From contig NZ_JABVZR010000001.1 of NCBI RefSeq assembly GCF_017163935.1, positions 1,550,001-1,614,000 of the forward strand: 64,000 nucleotides of DNA, written 5' to 3'. Position 1 is the first letter of the stretch. Every line of letters starts with the position of its first letter. The notes under the pieces are model-generated. The model did not search any database. It was given only the letters and a program-made list of their open reading frames with translations, and was not told the DNA's origin. Shown piece after piece: positions 16,262 to 24,996 of this stretch. The DNA comes from Novosphingobium terrae. Its GTDB lineage: Bacteria > Pseudomonadota > Alphaproteobacteria > Sphingomonadales > Sphingomonadaceae. The position numbers and the translations under genes were made by a program.

Positions 16262-17499
16262 CGCGCGGCTGGCCACACGATGGGGGCGGCTTGGGCGCTG
16301 GCCCAATCGGCATCGCTCGCCTTTTCGACCGGCATGCCAGCACAGCGATCGCCCATACGCATGGGGTTGCACAGGCTGGCGGCATGGTCGGGCAGGGTCA
16401 CGGTGAAGCCTCCGGCAAAGCGCGGATCGGCCCAGAGGTAGTCGGTGGACACCGCCTGAGCCCCCGAATGCAGCGCCAGATCGCGATGGGCGGTGTCATT
16501 GTTGCGGGCCTGCCAGGTGCTGTCATCGGCGCGGGTGCGCACAAGGAAACCGGCCTTCACATCATCGGCGATGCGCTGAGCCTGCTCGACGGGATGGTTG
16601 AGCGTGAGATAGGCGGCGGCGGGCGATTGCTCATCGGTGTTGATGAACATCACGCGGCCTTCCAGCGAATGGCGCTTGCCGCGATAGACCGCGACCTTCT
16701 CGGGGCTTTCGTCCAGTGCGAACATGATCCGCCCGCGCGCCTTGGCCAAAGTCGGCCAGTTGTCGGCCAGCACGGCCTCGCGCAGGGTGGGGTAATGGCC
16801 CTGCACATCGTCCGGCGTCAGCAGTTGCGAAGGGGGCAGCACGGCGCGCGCCTCGGCATCCAGCGCATCGTAAGCGGCTTCGTCATAGTCCAGCAGCGGG
16901 GTGCCGCCGGGCACGGTCTTGCCGTCCTTGGCGTTGATCAGGATCATGATCGGCGCATGGCGCGGATGGGCCTTCGACCAGTCCCGCACGATGCCCAGAC
17001 ACGCCTTGAAGGTCAGGCAGCTGGAGCGGAAATCCACATCGGGCACATGCATCACCTTGAAGCCGGGCTGCTGCATCGTGGCGATCCATGCCGGATCGAG
17101 CTGGGTCTGGGTCTGCATGGCGATCAGCGGGCGGGCATAGCGGCCGCCCTTGGGATCATAGACCACATCGATCTCGATCTCGCGCGCGCCGGAGTCCAGC
17201 TGGGCGGTCAGGCTTTTGTGGGCATAGTCCAGCTCCTGAGCGCCCTTGGGGTTGACGGCGGCGATCAGGCGATAGTCGGCGGGCGGGATGGCGCGCTTGT
17301 AGCTGTTATGCGTGCCCACCGTCAGCAGATCGTTGACCTTGAGATGCGCATCCATCCAGCGCTCGGCACAGCCCGGCCCGGCATGGGCAACATCCGCCAC
17401 ATCGAGGTGGCAGGCGGATTGCGCAGGCGCGGCAGAGGCGCTGCCCGCCATCAGAACCATGGCGCCGGACACGAGGAGGGCAGAAGCAGTCAGGCGCAT
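16258..17499 (-). CDS. Ca-dependent phosphoinositide phospholipase C-like enzyme (PI-PLC-C1), exported
   Basis: This 413-residue protein has a clear signal peptide (cleavage near MAGSASA-A, residue 23). The PLC-type TIM-barrel motifs are present: catalytic His in LLTVGTHNSY (about H64), acidic metal ligands in GAREIEIDVVYDP (about 107-111), and the second His in FKVMHVPDVDF (about H151). Next comes the SCLTFKACLGIVRDW signature typical of the bacterial Ca-dependent PI-PLC-C1 family. One position that usually holds an acid (I-x-LE-x-K) reads ILINAKDG, so metal binding may differ. ATG 17499 has AAGGA at good spacing. It is translationally coupled (ATGA) to the GH92 mannosidase and lies 182 bases after a TBDR. 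Predicted role: cleavage of the phosphodiester in an inositol lipid or glycan. Confidence 0.88.
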   Translation of the reverse strand: MRLTASALLVSGAMVLMAGSASAAPAQSACHLDVADVAHAGPGCAERWMDAHLKVNDLLTVGTHNSYKRAIPPADYRLIAAVNPKGAQELDYAHKSLTAQLDSGAREIEIDVVYDPKGGRYARPLIAMQTQTQLDPAWIATMQQPGFKVMHVPDVDFRSSCLTFKACLGIVRDWSKAHPRHAPIMILINAKDGKTVPGGTPLLDYDEAAYDALDAEARAVLPPSQLLTPDDVQGHYPTLREAVLADNWPTLAKARGRIMFALDESPEKVAVYRGKRHSLEGRVMFINTDEQSPAAAYLTLNHPVEQAQRIADDVKAGFLVRTRADDSTWQARNNDTAHRDLALHSGAQAVSTDYLWADPRFAGGFTVTLPDHAASLCNPMRMGDRCAGMPVEKASDADWASAQAAPIVWPAAR

Positions 17500-17570
17500 G
17501 GCATATCCTTGGAAATTGAGTGTTTCCGGCCCCATAGGACGCGGTTTTGACCGTTTTACGTCACATGAAT

Positions 17571-17606
17571 GGAGCCGACGGGGGGCGACCATCCCCCATC
17601 GGCTCC
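17571..17606. other. GC-rich hairpin between TBDR and PI-PLC genes
   Basis: Arms GGAGCCGA-c-GGGGG (17571 onward) and CCCCC-a-TCGGCTCC (to 17606) pair almost perfectly with a short loop. It lies in the transcript between the TBDR stop and the PI-PLC start. Without a following T-run it looks more like an mRNA processing or stability stem, or a partial attenuator lowering enzyme expression relative to the receptor, than a full terminator. Confidence 0.45.
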
Positions 17607-17616
17607 TGCCGCTCTG

Positions 17617-17675
17617 GAGCATCGTGCAAAAAAGTGGGCACCGGTTTTTTGCAAAAACGATGCGACACCATGCTC
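17617..17675. repeat. REP-like palindromic element
   Basis: This is a nested dyad. The outer arms are GAGCAT (17617-17622) and ATGCTC (17670-17675). The inner arms are GCATCGT (17619-17625) and ACGATGC (17657-17663). The core is CAAAAAAGTGGGCACCGG followed by TTTTTTG. The GTGGG-ACCGG core flanked by A and T tracts matches, from memory, a small intergenic palindrome widely scattered in alphaproteobacteria. I see only one copy in this window. Confidence 0.55.
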
Positions 17676-17681
17676 CGGCGA

Positions 17682-20165
17682 TCAGAACTTGTAGCTGATC
17701 GCTCCGCGGAAGCTGCGCCCGAAGATCGAGCGGGCCAGATAGGTGGCGGCGCCCACTTCGGTGTTGTCGATGGTGCCGGCACGCGGATTGCCCTCGGTCA
17801 GGCCCACCGTGTTGGTGAGGTTATCGACATAGAAGTTGAGCATCAGGCGCTTGTTGACGCTGTACTGCGCTTCCAGATCCAGCGTGGTGTAGCTGGGCAG
17901 CTTGACCTGATTGGCCACATCCGACCAGCGCTTGCCATAGAAGGACACATCGGTCTGGATGCGCAGTTTCTGGTTCAGCAGATTGACGGCGGGCGAGATG
18001 CGCCAGCTGTTCTTTGGCACGCGGATCAGCTGGTGGCCTGAATAGTCGGTCAGCACGCCGCTGCTGTTGGTGTAGATGAAGCGCGAGAATTTCGGGTCCT
18101 GCCAGGTATACTGGCCGTGGATGTCGAACCATGTGCGTGGATGCCAGGTGGCCTCGGCCTCCACGCCCCAGGTGTTGGTGTCGCCATAGACGGTCTGGGC
18201 GACGAAAGCGGTGCCCACCGTCTTGTAATCGGTGATGGCATAGCTCTTGTAGACCGAGCGGAAGCCGGTGAGATAGGCATTGAAGGTGGGGCGCTGGAAC
18301 TTCAGGCCCACTTCGGTGAAGTTCATCGTCTGGACGATGGGGTTGTTGTTGGCATTGCTGATGAAGTCACCCACGCTGGGCAGGCGGAAGGTGGAGGTGT
18401 AGCGGGCAAAGGCGCCGAAGCTGGGCATGAACTGGTAATTGGCGCCCAGCGTCCAACCCGCATGGTTGAAGGTACGGTTGAAGGGCGTGTAGACCCCGGT
18501 GCCCACCAGCACGCTGTTGTCGGCAATGGTGGCCGACTGGTTGAGGTTGGTGGTCTTCGATCCCTCGACCTGACCCTGCACCCAGACCTGCTCCCAGCGG
18601 ATGCCGCCATCGAGGCGCAGCTTGGGCGTGATCTGCCATTCATCGCTGCCGTACAGCGCCACCGTGTCCGAATGGCCGCGGCCATTGGCATATTCCGCGC
18701 CATAGCTGAGGATGCCGTTCTCGGTCAGCGACTGGATCGGCTTGCCATTGGCATCCAGCACATAGACATCGAGCAGGCGGGCCTGGTTCTGCACATCGGT
18801 GATCGCCGTGGCCGAGGTAGCCTGATAGGCCTCTGACACATGGGCGTAATAGCCGCCGAAGGCGAAATCATGCTTCTGGCCGAAGAGATACGCGGTCTTC
18901 TGGAAGCGCGCATCGTCGACGAACTCCTTCTCGGGCACGGTGAAGGAGCGGATCAGGTCGACCAGCGCCAGACCATTGCCATTGGCGTTGTTCATGTTGA
19001 CCACGGTGCCCGGCGTGTCGGTGTAGACATAGCCCACGCTCTTCCCGCCCGAGACCGTGGCAGCATAGGGCGAGAGCGCCGAAAGCAGCGAGGAGGCGGT
19101 GTAGACAGAATAGGGCGTCACCGCATTGCGGCGCGTCCAGCTGTCGCGATAGCGGGCGTTGTTCTTGAAGGTGAAATCCTTGGCCAGATTGAGCTTCAGC
19201 TCGGCGGTAAGCTGGGTCAGCTTGACGGTGGTGCCCACACCATCGTCAAAGCGATAGGTGCTGCCATCGGCTTGGCGGAAGTTGAAATAGCGCGTTTCAG
19301 GCCCCGCGATGTTGTCATAGAGCGCGTTGAAGCCGGGCACGCCCTCGGGGTTGCCGTTGCCGTCATTGACGAAGGGGCTGACCATCGAATTGCCGATGCG
19401 ATCGTCGATCCGCTTGACGCCCAGCATCAGCGAGCCCCAGTTGAAATCGCCCGACAGCGTGCCGCGGATCTGCCCGCCCTTGTCCTGACCGTAGCCGCTG
19501 GTGCGGCGGCCATCGGAGATGCGGTAAAAGCCGCCGACGAAATAGCGCCACGGCGTCGCGCCGATCGGGCCGCCCAGCCAGCCGTCGAAACGGTGCGAAT
19601 TGTAGCTGGAGACCTCATATTTGGCGAAGGCCTCGAAATGGTCGCCGCCCTTGCGGGTGATGAAGTTCACCGTGGCGCCCGGCGCGTTCGACGCGAAGAT
19701 CGAGGAGGGGCCGCCGCGCACCACTTCGATGCGCTCCACGGTGGAATCCACGCGGAAGGCCTGATCGGCGTTGAGCCAGCCAAGGCCCGCGTCATGCTGG
19801 ATGGTCAGACCGTCTTCCTGAAGCGCCAGCTGCGAATAGCCGTCGTTCGGGATGCCGCGCACGCGCACATTGCCGCTCGCCTCGCCCGAGGAGCTTTCGA
19901 TCCAGAAACCGGGGACGTTTTTCAGCGCCTCGCCTACGCCGATGGGGGCCTTGAACTGGATGTCGGCGGCGCTCAGCGTGGAGATGGCATAGCTGGCCTC
20001 CACCTTGCGGCGGGCGGTGTTGCCCGCGCGGCCCGTCACGATGATGTCGCTGCTGGCGCCGGGCGTTTCGGCATGGTCTGCCCTGGCCTCTTCCGCCAGC
20101 GCCGGTTGCGACAGGGCGAGCATCAGGGCACCGGCGGAAAGCCCGGTCAGGAAATGGCAACGCAT
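17682..20165 (-). CDS. TonB-dependent receptor of the PI-PLC/GH92 locus
   Basis: This 827-residue TBDR has signal peptide MRCHFLTGLSAGALMLALSQ with Ala-rich cleavage, and a TonB box in SSDIIVTGRAG. The plug is at about residues 45-160 (VRVRGIPNDGYSQLALQED; IEVVRGGPSSIFASNAPG). The barrel ends GAISYKF with a terminal aromatic. ATG 20165 has AGGG upstream. An extension of 110 codons is open but crosses the promoter region and removes the signal peptide from the N-terminus. It is transcribed divergently from a TetR gene and is followed by PI-PLC and GH92 enzymes, so its ligand is plausibly an inositol-phosphate or mannose-containing glycan. Substrate is inferred from neighbours only. Confidence 0.94.
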   Translation of the reverse strand: MRCHFLTGLSAGALMLALSQPALAEEARADHAETPGASSDIIVTGRAGNTARRKVEASYAISTLSAADIQFKAPIGVGEALKNVPGFWIESSSGEASGNVRVRGIPNDGYSQLALQEDGLTIQHDAGLGWLNADQAFRVDSTVERIEVVRGGPSSIFASNAPGATVNFITRKGGDHFEAFAKYEVSSYNSHRFDGWLGGPIGATPWRYFVGGFYRISDGRRTSGYGQDKGGQIRGTLSGDFNWGSLMLGVKRIDDRIGNSMVSPFVNDGNGNPEGVPGFNALYDNIAGPETRYFNFRQADGSTYRFDDGVGTTVKLTQLTAELKLNLAKDFTFKNNARYRDSWTRRNAVTPYSVYTASSLLSALSPYAATVSGGKSVGYVYTDTPGTVVNMNNANGNGLALVDLIRSFTVPEKEFVDDARFQKTAYLFGQKHDFAFGGYYAHVSEAYQATSATAITDVQNQARLLDVYVLDANGKPIQSLTENGILSYGAEYANGRGHSDTVALYGSDEWQITPKLRLDGGIRWEQVWVQGQVEGSKTTNLNQSATIADNSVLVGTGVYTPFNRTFNHAGWTLGANYQFMPSFGAFARYTSTFRLPSVGDFISNANNNPIVQTMNFTEVGLKFQRPTFNAYLTGFRSVYKSYAITDYKTVGTAFVAQTVYGDTNTWGVEAEATWHPRTWFDIHGQYTWQDPKFSRFIYTNSSGVLTDYSGHQLIRVPKNSWRISPAVNLLNQKLRIQTDVSFYGKRWSDVANQVKLPSYTTLDLEAQYSVNKRLMLNFYVDNLTNTVGLTEGNPRAGTIDNTEVGAATYLARSIFGRSFRGAISYKF

Positions 20166-20330
20166 GAAACAACCCTCTGTTTTCGAATCTATGCGCCGCC
20201 ATATGGTAGTCATAAATATCATTTTTGTGACAGTGACGGCGCGATTGGCCGTTTCGGCCACTGGCAAGCGCCGTGGATTCTGGCTAAACGCCGCCGCTGA
20301 CGGGGAAATCTGGCATTGCAAAAAAAGATA

Positions 20331-20357
20331 GCGATCGATATCATTAAGCATGATCGC
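20331..20357. promoter_or_regulatory. Candidate TetR operator in divergent promoter region
   Basis: An interrupted dyad has outer arms GCGAT / ATCGC and inner arms ATCAT / ATGAT around a 5-base centre (TAAGC). It lies between the TBDR and the TetR gene and covers the most upstream possible TetR start. Position and symmetry suit a TetR-family operator. The assignment is inference. Confidence 0.35.
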
Positions 20358-20370
20358 AACACATCGGGGG

Positions 20371-21003
20371 ATGGGACGGAGCGTGACTGAATTTCGCAAA
20401 CCCAAGCAGGAACGCTCGCGCCGGACTTTTGACGCCTTGCTCGATGCGGCCGGCGCGCTGCTGGGCGAGGTGGGGATCGAGCGGATCTCCAGCAATCTGA
20501 TCTGCGAGCGGGCAGGGCTGACCCCGCCCGCCTTCTATCGCTATTTCGACGATAAATATGGCGTGCTGGCCGCCTTGGCCGAGCGCTTGATGGACCGCCA
20601 GAATGTGGTGCTGGAAGCCTGGGTGGAGCGCTGGCAGACGGCTTCGGCTGAAGAGATCGCCGCCCAGACCATCGATCTGCTGCGCGACACGGCTCTGGTC
20701 GGCGATGCCGAACCAGGCACGCTGTGGGTGCTGCGCGCTTTGCGGGCCGTGCCGCGCCTTGCCTCGATCCGTCTGGAATCGCATCGCGTGGTGACCGAGC
20801 GGCTGACCGCGCTGCATGCTCCGCTGCAGCCCCATGTGCCGCGCGAGGTTATCGAGCGGCGTGTGCGTATGTCCGTGGAATTCGGCTACAGCATCGATGA
20901 GATGATCCGCGAGACGACCTATGATCGCGAGCAGATCTTTCAGGACGCCCAGCCCGTGTTCGAGGCGATGGCGCGCTATCCCGAATATTCTCTTTCCAAA
21001 TAG
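20371..21003 (+). CDS. TetR-family transcriptional regulator
   Basis: This is a roughly 210-residue protein. The N-terminal HTH (GIERISSNLICERAG followed by LTPPAFYRYFDDKYGVL) is typical of TetR proteins, and a helical ligand domain follows. The start is uncertain: ATG 20350 has no ribosome site and lies in a dyad, ATG 20371 follows CGGGGG directly, and GTG 20383 has GGACGGAG. I list 20371. It is divergent from the TBDR of the PI-PLC/GH92 locus and is the obvious candidate to repress it until a breakdown product or lipid binds. Confidence 0.9.
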   Translation: MGRSVTEFRKPKQERSRRTFDALLDAAGALLGEVGIERISSNLICERAGLTPPAFYRYFDDKYGVLAALAERLMDRQNVVLEAWVERWQTASAEEIAAQTIDLLRDTALVGDAEPGTLWVLRALRAVPRLASIRLESHRVVTERLTALHAPLQPHVPREVIERRVRMSVEFGYSIDEMIRETTYDREQIFQDAQPVFEAMARYPEYSLSK

Positions 21004-21032
21004 GGCGGCCGCAACGCCGGGTGGTCAGCCTT

Positions 21033-21356
21033 CTATGACAGAGACGTTGTCAGGCGAAGATCGGTGTAGGTGTAGGAGAGGCCCGCTGCCACGGCCTCTT
21101 GTGTGGTGTGGATCAGATCGTCGGGAGCATAGTTTCCCCGGAATGACATCGTGGCTTCCGCCTCGCCGTTGGGGCGGATTGTGATGTTGCTCACCAGGAC
21201 AGCGCCGTTGAAGAAACGTTGATGCCGGGCAAAATGCTCCACCTTTTGCGGTGAGCCAGACACGGTGATACGCTTTACAAAGCCGGACACATCCGCCTTG
21301 TTGGTCGTGCAACTGCACAGCGCCAAAGAAAAGGCCAGCACGACAAACGGCTTCAT
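21033..21356 (-). CDS. Small predicted lipoprotein of unknown function
   Basis: This 107-residue protein starts MKPFVVLAFSLALCSC, a signal sequence with a possible lipobox (LCS-C) placing a lipidated Cys at about 16. The rest is small, mixed and beta-like (NGAVLVSNITIRPNGEAEATMSF). I know no family. It lies 123 bases beyond the EamA gene on the same strand and converges on the TetR gene with 29 bases between the ends. It could be a minor outer-membrane or periplasmic protein. Confidence 0.55.
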   Translation of the reverse strand: MKPFVVLAFSLALCSCTTNKADVSGFVKRITVSGSPQKVEHFARHQRFFNGAVLVSNITIRPNGEAEATMSFRGNYAPDDLIHTTQEAVAAGLSYTYTDLRLTTSLS

Positions 21357-21479
21357 TTTCAGCTTATCCCGTAACTTTGCATGGATATATTATTTCCATA
21401 AAAGTCGCATCGTATCAATGTCGCATTCGCCTCGGGAAGAAGGCGGTTTTATCTGCGGGCACAAGGCCTTCCCGGCGCG

Positions 21480-21917
21480 TCAGGCCAGTGCCACGCAGAT
21501 GGCGCCCATGGTGATCAGACCGATGCCCAGCCAGCCTCGCAGGCTCAGATGCTCACCCAGAAGGAAGACGCCGGCCAGCGCGACGATGACCACGCTCAGC
21601 TTGTCAATCGGCGCAACCCGCGCGGCGTCCCCCATTTTCAGAGCCCGGAAATAGCAGAGCCATGAGGCCCCGGTCGCCAGACCCGAAAGGATCAGAAAGG
21701 CCCAGCTGCGCGGCGTGATCTGATCCAGCGCATGGAACTTGCCCCCGAAGACCAGCATCGCCCCCAGGATCAGCACGATCACGATGGTGCGCAGAAATGT
21801 CGCGAGATCCGAGTTGATGCCCTCAATGCCGATCTTGGCGAAGATCGCCGTCAATGCGGCAAAAATCGCCGAAAGAAGGCTCCAGAAAAGCCATGAGGTT
21901 GAGGCGAGGTTGAGCAT
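21480..21917 (-). CDS. Small EamA/DMT-superfamily transporter (BAT type)
   Basis: This 145-residue protein is almost entirely hydrophobic, with about five membrane segments. It has the single EamA repeat of the short bacterial/archaeal transporter subgroup (WLFWSLLSAIFAALTAIFAK; SWLCYFRALKMGDAARVAPI; GEHLSLRGWLGIGLI). These half-size proteins probably act as dimers and export metabolites. ATG 21917 fits the family N-terminus, and a frame 13 codons longer is open. It lies 80 bases downstream of the threonine aldolase gene on the same strand, so an amino-acid-related export role is possible but unproven. Confidence 0.85.
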   Translation of the reverse strand: MLNLASTSWLFWSLLSAIFAALTAIFAKIGIEGINSDLATFLRTIVIVLILGAMLVFGGKFHALDQITPRSWAFLILSGLATGASWLCYFRALKMGDAARVAPIDKLSVVIVALAGVFLLGEHLSLRGWLGIGLITMGAICVALA

Positions 21918-21997
21918 GGTTCTGGTATCCCGGTCTGTTCTGCCTTGCGGGGGCAACGTTATCGCAATTCAGGGGCGGCGTCTCGGGATGGCTCCCT

Positions 21998-23116
21998 TCA
22001 ACATTCGGCATCGCAAAGAGGTTCGGGCGCAACATGCCGTGCCCCATCGATCGCCTTGTCCTCCTCCGCCAGAGATTGCTCGGCCAGAGCGATCGCGCGA
22101 ATGTCGGCGGCAAGCTGGTCCACGCGCGAGACCTGAGCGTCCCATGCGAACATGAAACGCGCGCCGCCGCCAATGAAGGTGTAGAAGCGCCAGCCCAGCG
22201 CCGCCAGCGCCTCCAGCACTGTGGCCGGTGCCTCAAGGAACACCGCATTGGCCTCGACCGGGAAGATGGCGCGGACCTCGGGCAGGTCGTCGATCTGCCT
22301 CACGAGGCGCTGCGCGCAAAGGTTGCCGTGCCGGGCGTTGCGCAGCCAGGCGCCGCTTTCCAGCAGCCCGACCCATGGCGCGGAAAGGAAGCGCATCTTG
22401 GAGGCCAGCTGCCCGGCCTGCTTGCAGCGATAGCCGAAATCCTCCGCCAGATTGCGGTCGAAATAGATGATCGCCTCGCCCACGGCCATGCCGTTCTTCG
22501 TGCCACCAAAGCACAGCACGTCGACATCGGCCTTCCAGGTGATGTCGGCGGGATCGCAATCGAGCGCGGCGCAGGCATGGGCAAAGCGGGCGCCATCCAT
22601 ATGCAGCTTGAGGCCCAGTTCGCGGCAGGTGGCGGCAATCGCCTCGACCTCGGCGATGGTGTAGACCTGCCCGGTCTCGGTGGGCTGGGTGATCGTCACC
22701 GCGCGGGGCTTGGGGTAATGGATGTCTGAGCGGCTGGTCAGGGCGCGGATGGCATCCGGCGTCAGCTTGCCGCTGTCGGACTGTGCCACCAGCAGCTTGG
22801 AGCCGTTGGAGAAGAACTCCGGCGCGCCGCATTCATCGGTCTCCACATGGGCCGAAGAGGAGCAGATCACGCTGTGATAGGACTGGCACAGCGAGGCCAG
22901 CGCCAGCGAATTGGCGGCCGTGCCGTTGAAGACGAAGAACACTTCGCAATCGCTCTGGAACAGGGTGCGGAAGGCATCGGCGGCGCGGTCCGTCCACGGG
23001 TCGTCGCCATAGGCGACGGCGGAGCCGTCATTGGCCGCCGTCATCGCCGCAAGCGCTTCGGGGCAGATGCCCGCATAGTTGTCGCTGGCGAATTGCTGGG
23101 GGGATGCGCTGGTCAC
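21998..23116 (-). CDS. Threonine aldolase-family PLP enzyme
   Basis: This 372-residue fold-type I PLP enzyme has the beta-eliminating lyase/threonine aldolase signature. VFFVFNGTAANSLALASL marks the cofactor-binding region, HMDGARFAHA holds the PLP-contacting Asp and Arg, and CFGGTKNGMAVG holds the Schiff-base Lys. The family splits L-threonine or related beta-hydroxy amino acids to glycine plus an aldehyde. I chose GTG 23116 because GGAG lies at ideal distance and the protein then begins just before QQFASDNYAG, where family members start. An open extension of 56 codons has no support. It is downstream of the S10 peptidases and could process amino acids they release. Confidence 0.9.
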   Translation of the reverse strand: MTSASPQQFASDNYAGICPEALAAMTAANDGSAVAYGDDPWTDRAADAFRTLFQSDCEVFFVFNGTAANSLALASLCQSYHSVICSSSAHVETDECGAPEFFSNGSKLLVAQSDSGKLTPDAIRALTSRSDIHYPKPRAVTITQPTETGQVYTIAEVEAIAATCRELGLKLHMDGARFAHACAALDCDPADITWKADVDVLCFGGTKNGMAVGEAIIYFDRNLAEDFGYRCKQAGQLASKMRFLSAPWVGLLESGAWLRNARHGNLCAQRLVRQIDDLPEVRAIFPVEANAVFLEAPATVLEALAALGWRFYTFIGGGARFMFAWDAQVSRVDQLAADIRAIALAEQSLAEEDKAIDGARHVAPEPLCDAEC

Positions 23117-23333
23117 TCGATGCTCCAATCCTGAACGGGCAAGGACCGGAAACGATGTGAAATATGGCGCTGAGATCCCGTTTGTTGCCGGACCGGCCAC
23201 ATCCCTCTTCTCAGAGGCACCACCTTGCTCGGGAGCAGGTTGGTGTCGGACGCTCGCTTCCGACTCTTGATGTTGGGCGGGCAACTAGCCCGCCCGCCGT
23301 CACGGATCAAGCCTTTTCAGCGAGCGCCCGGCA

Positions 23334-24941
23334 TCACTTTTGCGCGGTGTTCTGGATCAGGCGCCGGATATCGCTGGCAAAGGAGGCCGCCGTATCCCCC
23401 AGATAGAGCATATGGCCGGAGGCATAGCGCTTGATGGTCACGCGGTCGGCGGGGAGATCGGCCCTTTGCACCGTATATTGGGCGGCTGCCGCGCTGGTCA
23501 CCAGATCGTAATAGCCCGAGGCGACCAGCACCTGCAGCCGCGCATTGCGCCGCATCGCCACCGCCAGATCGGTGGCGAAGCTCTGGTCCTGCGGCAAGGG
23601 TGTGCGCTTCCAGTTCCATTTGGGCAGCAGGTCGCGCCAGACGATGGCGCCATAGGGCCGGTCCATCTTCACCCCCAGATCGCTGGAGAGCATCTGGTGG
23701 AAAGCGGCCACAAAGCCCGGCACATATTGCCCCATCGCCGGATCGTCGGACACCGGATCATTGCCGGAATTCTTGACCGGCAGGGTGTAGCGGCTGTCGT
23801 AGAGCCCCACATCCTCGCCCTTGTCGCTCAGCAGGCCCGCAGCATAATGCGTGGCGGACAGGGTCAGCGACTTTTCAAAACTGCTGGCCGGAAGACCCGT
23901 CCATGCCGTCAGCCGGGCGATGATGGCCTGCCGCTGCTGCGGGGGCAGGGTTCCGGCCTTCTCCTGCGCCAGAGCCCTGGCATAATCGCCCAGCGCGAAA
24001 TCATAGGCGGCGGCGTGAAAAGCCTCCAGATCAAGCCCCTTGCGGTCCACCTTGCGATAGTACCAGGCCGTATCGGCGATGGCTGGCAGCTCCAGCGCGT
24101 CCTTCATCTCCAGATGCGGCGCGCCGCTGGCCTCGCGCGCCTCCAAAGTGGTGCCGAGCAGGATGACGCCGTTGAGCGTGATCCCCCGCATCACCCCCAC
24201 ATAGGTCGGCCCGCCCATCAGCGCGCGGGGCAGGAGTGCCGCGCGGGTCGAGCCATAGCTTTCGCCCATCACATATTTCGGCGAATTCCAGCGGTTGTGG
24301 TCGCTCAGCCATTGCTCGATGAATTGCGAGACTGCATCGGCATCCTCATTCACGCCCCAGAAGTCGGCAGCATGGCCCACGCCGATGGCGCGTGACCAGC
24401 CTGTTCCCACCGGATCGATGAACACCAGATCGGCCACATCGAGCAGCGTATCGGGATTGTCCGCCAGACCGAAGGGCGGCACGTTGGAGGGGTTCACATC
24501 GCGGTCCAGCACCACCCGCCGGGGCCCGACGATGCCCATATGCAGCCAGATCGAGGACGACCCCGGCCCGCCGTTGAACACGAACATCACGGGGCGCCGG
24601 GTCTGCAACGGGCCGTCCTTGATGTAGCTGAAGGAAAAGATCGATCCGGTGGCCTCGCCCGCATCATTGTGGAGGTAGGTCTCCCCGGCGATGGCGGTGT
24701 AGGCCAGCGGCTTGCCGCCCACCCGGATGCTGTGATGGGAGACAAAGCGCCGGGGCGCAGGCAGGGCGGCAGGATCGGCAGGGCGCGTGGCGGTGGCAGG
24801 GCTTGAGGCAATCGGCAGATCTGCCGCATTGGGGTCATGGCTGGCCTGAGCCCGGACCTGCGGCGCGGCGCCCAGTCCCAGCGCGGCTCCCAGCGCGGCA
24901 AGGGCGGTCAACAGCAAGGGGCCCGGACGGAAACGGTTCAT
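23334..24941 (-). CDS. Serine carboxypeptidase-like S10 peptidase, exported
   Basis: This 535-residue protein has a signal peptide (LLLTALAALGAALGLGAAPQ) and the S10 catalytic set: oxyanion motif FVFNGGPGSSSIW, Ser in GESYGSTRA (about 226), Asp in ASGYYDLVTS (about 477), and His in YASGHMLY (about 510). S10 enzymes remove C-terminal residues from peptides, usually at acidic pH. Bacterial exported members like this one are common beside TBDRs in sphingomonads and xanthomonads. It lies 55 bases after the DauR-like regulator on the same strand. It is a paralogue of the enzyme at 26720-28174 but keeps the canonical oxyanion loop that the other has lost. Confidence 0.94.
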   Translation of the reverse strand: MNRFRPGPLLLTALAALGAALGLGAAPQVRAQASHDPNAADLPIASSPATATRPADPAALPAPRRFVSHHSIRVGGKPLAYTAIAGETYLHNDAGEATGSIFSFSYIKDGPLQTRRPVMFVFNGGPGSSSIWLHMGIVGPRRVVLDRDVNPSNVPPFGLADNPDTLLDVADLVFIDPVGTGWSRAIGVGHAADFWGVNEDADAVSQFIEQWLSDHNRWNSPKYVMGESYGSTRAALLPRALMGGPTYVGVMRGITLNGVILLGTTLEAREASGAPHLEMKDALELPAIADTAWYYRKVDRKGLDLEAFHAAAYDFALGDYARALAQEKAGTLPPQQRQAIIARLTAWTGLPASSFEKSLTLSATHYAAGLLSDKGEDVGLYDSRYTLPVKNSGNDPVSDDPAMGQYVPGFVAAFHQMLSSDLGVKMDRPYGAIVWRDLLPKWNWKRTPLPQDQSFATDLAVAMRRNARLQVLVASGYYDLVTSAAAAQYTVQRADLPADRVTIKRYASGHMLYLGDTAASFASDIRRLIQNTAQK

Positions 24942-24996
24942 GCAATGCCTCGAAATTGGCCGTCAGGGGCCGGGTTGATGCTTTTGCGGCTTTGGC

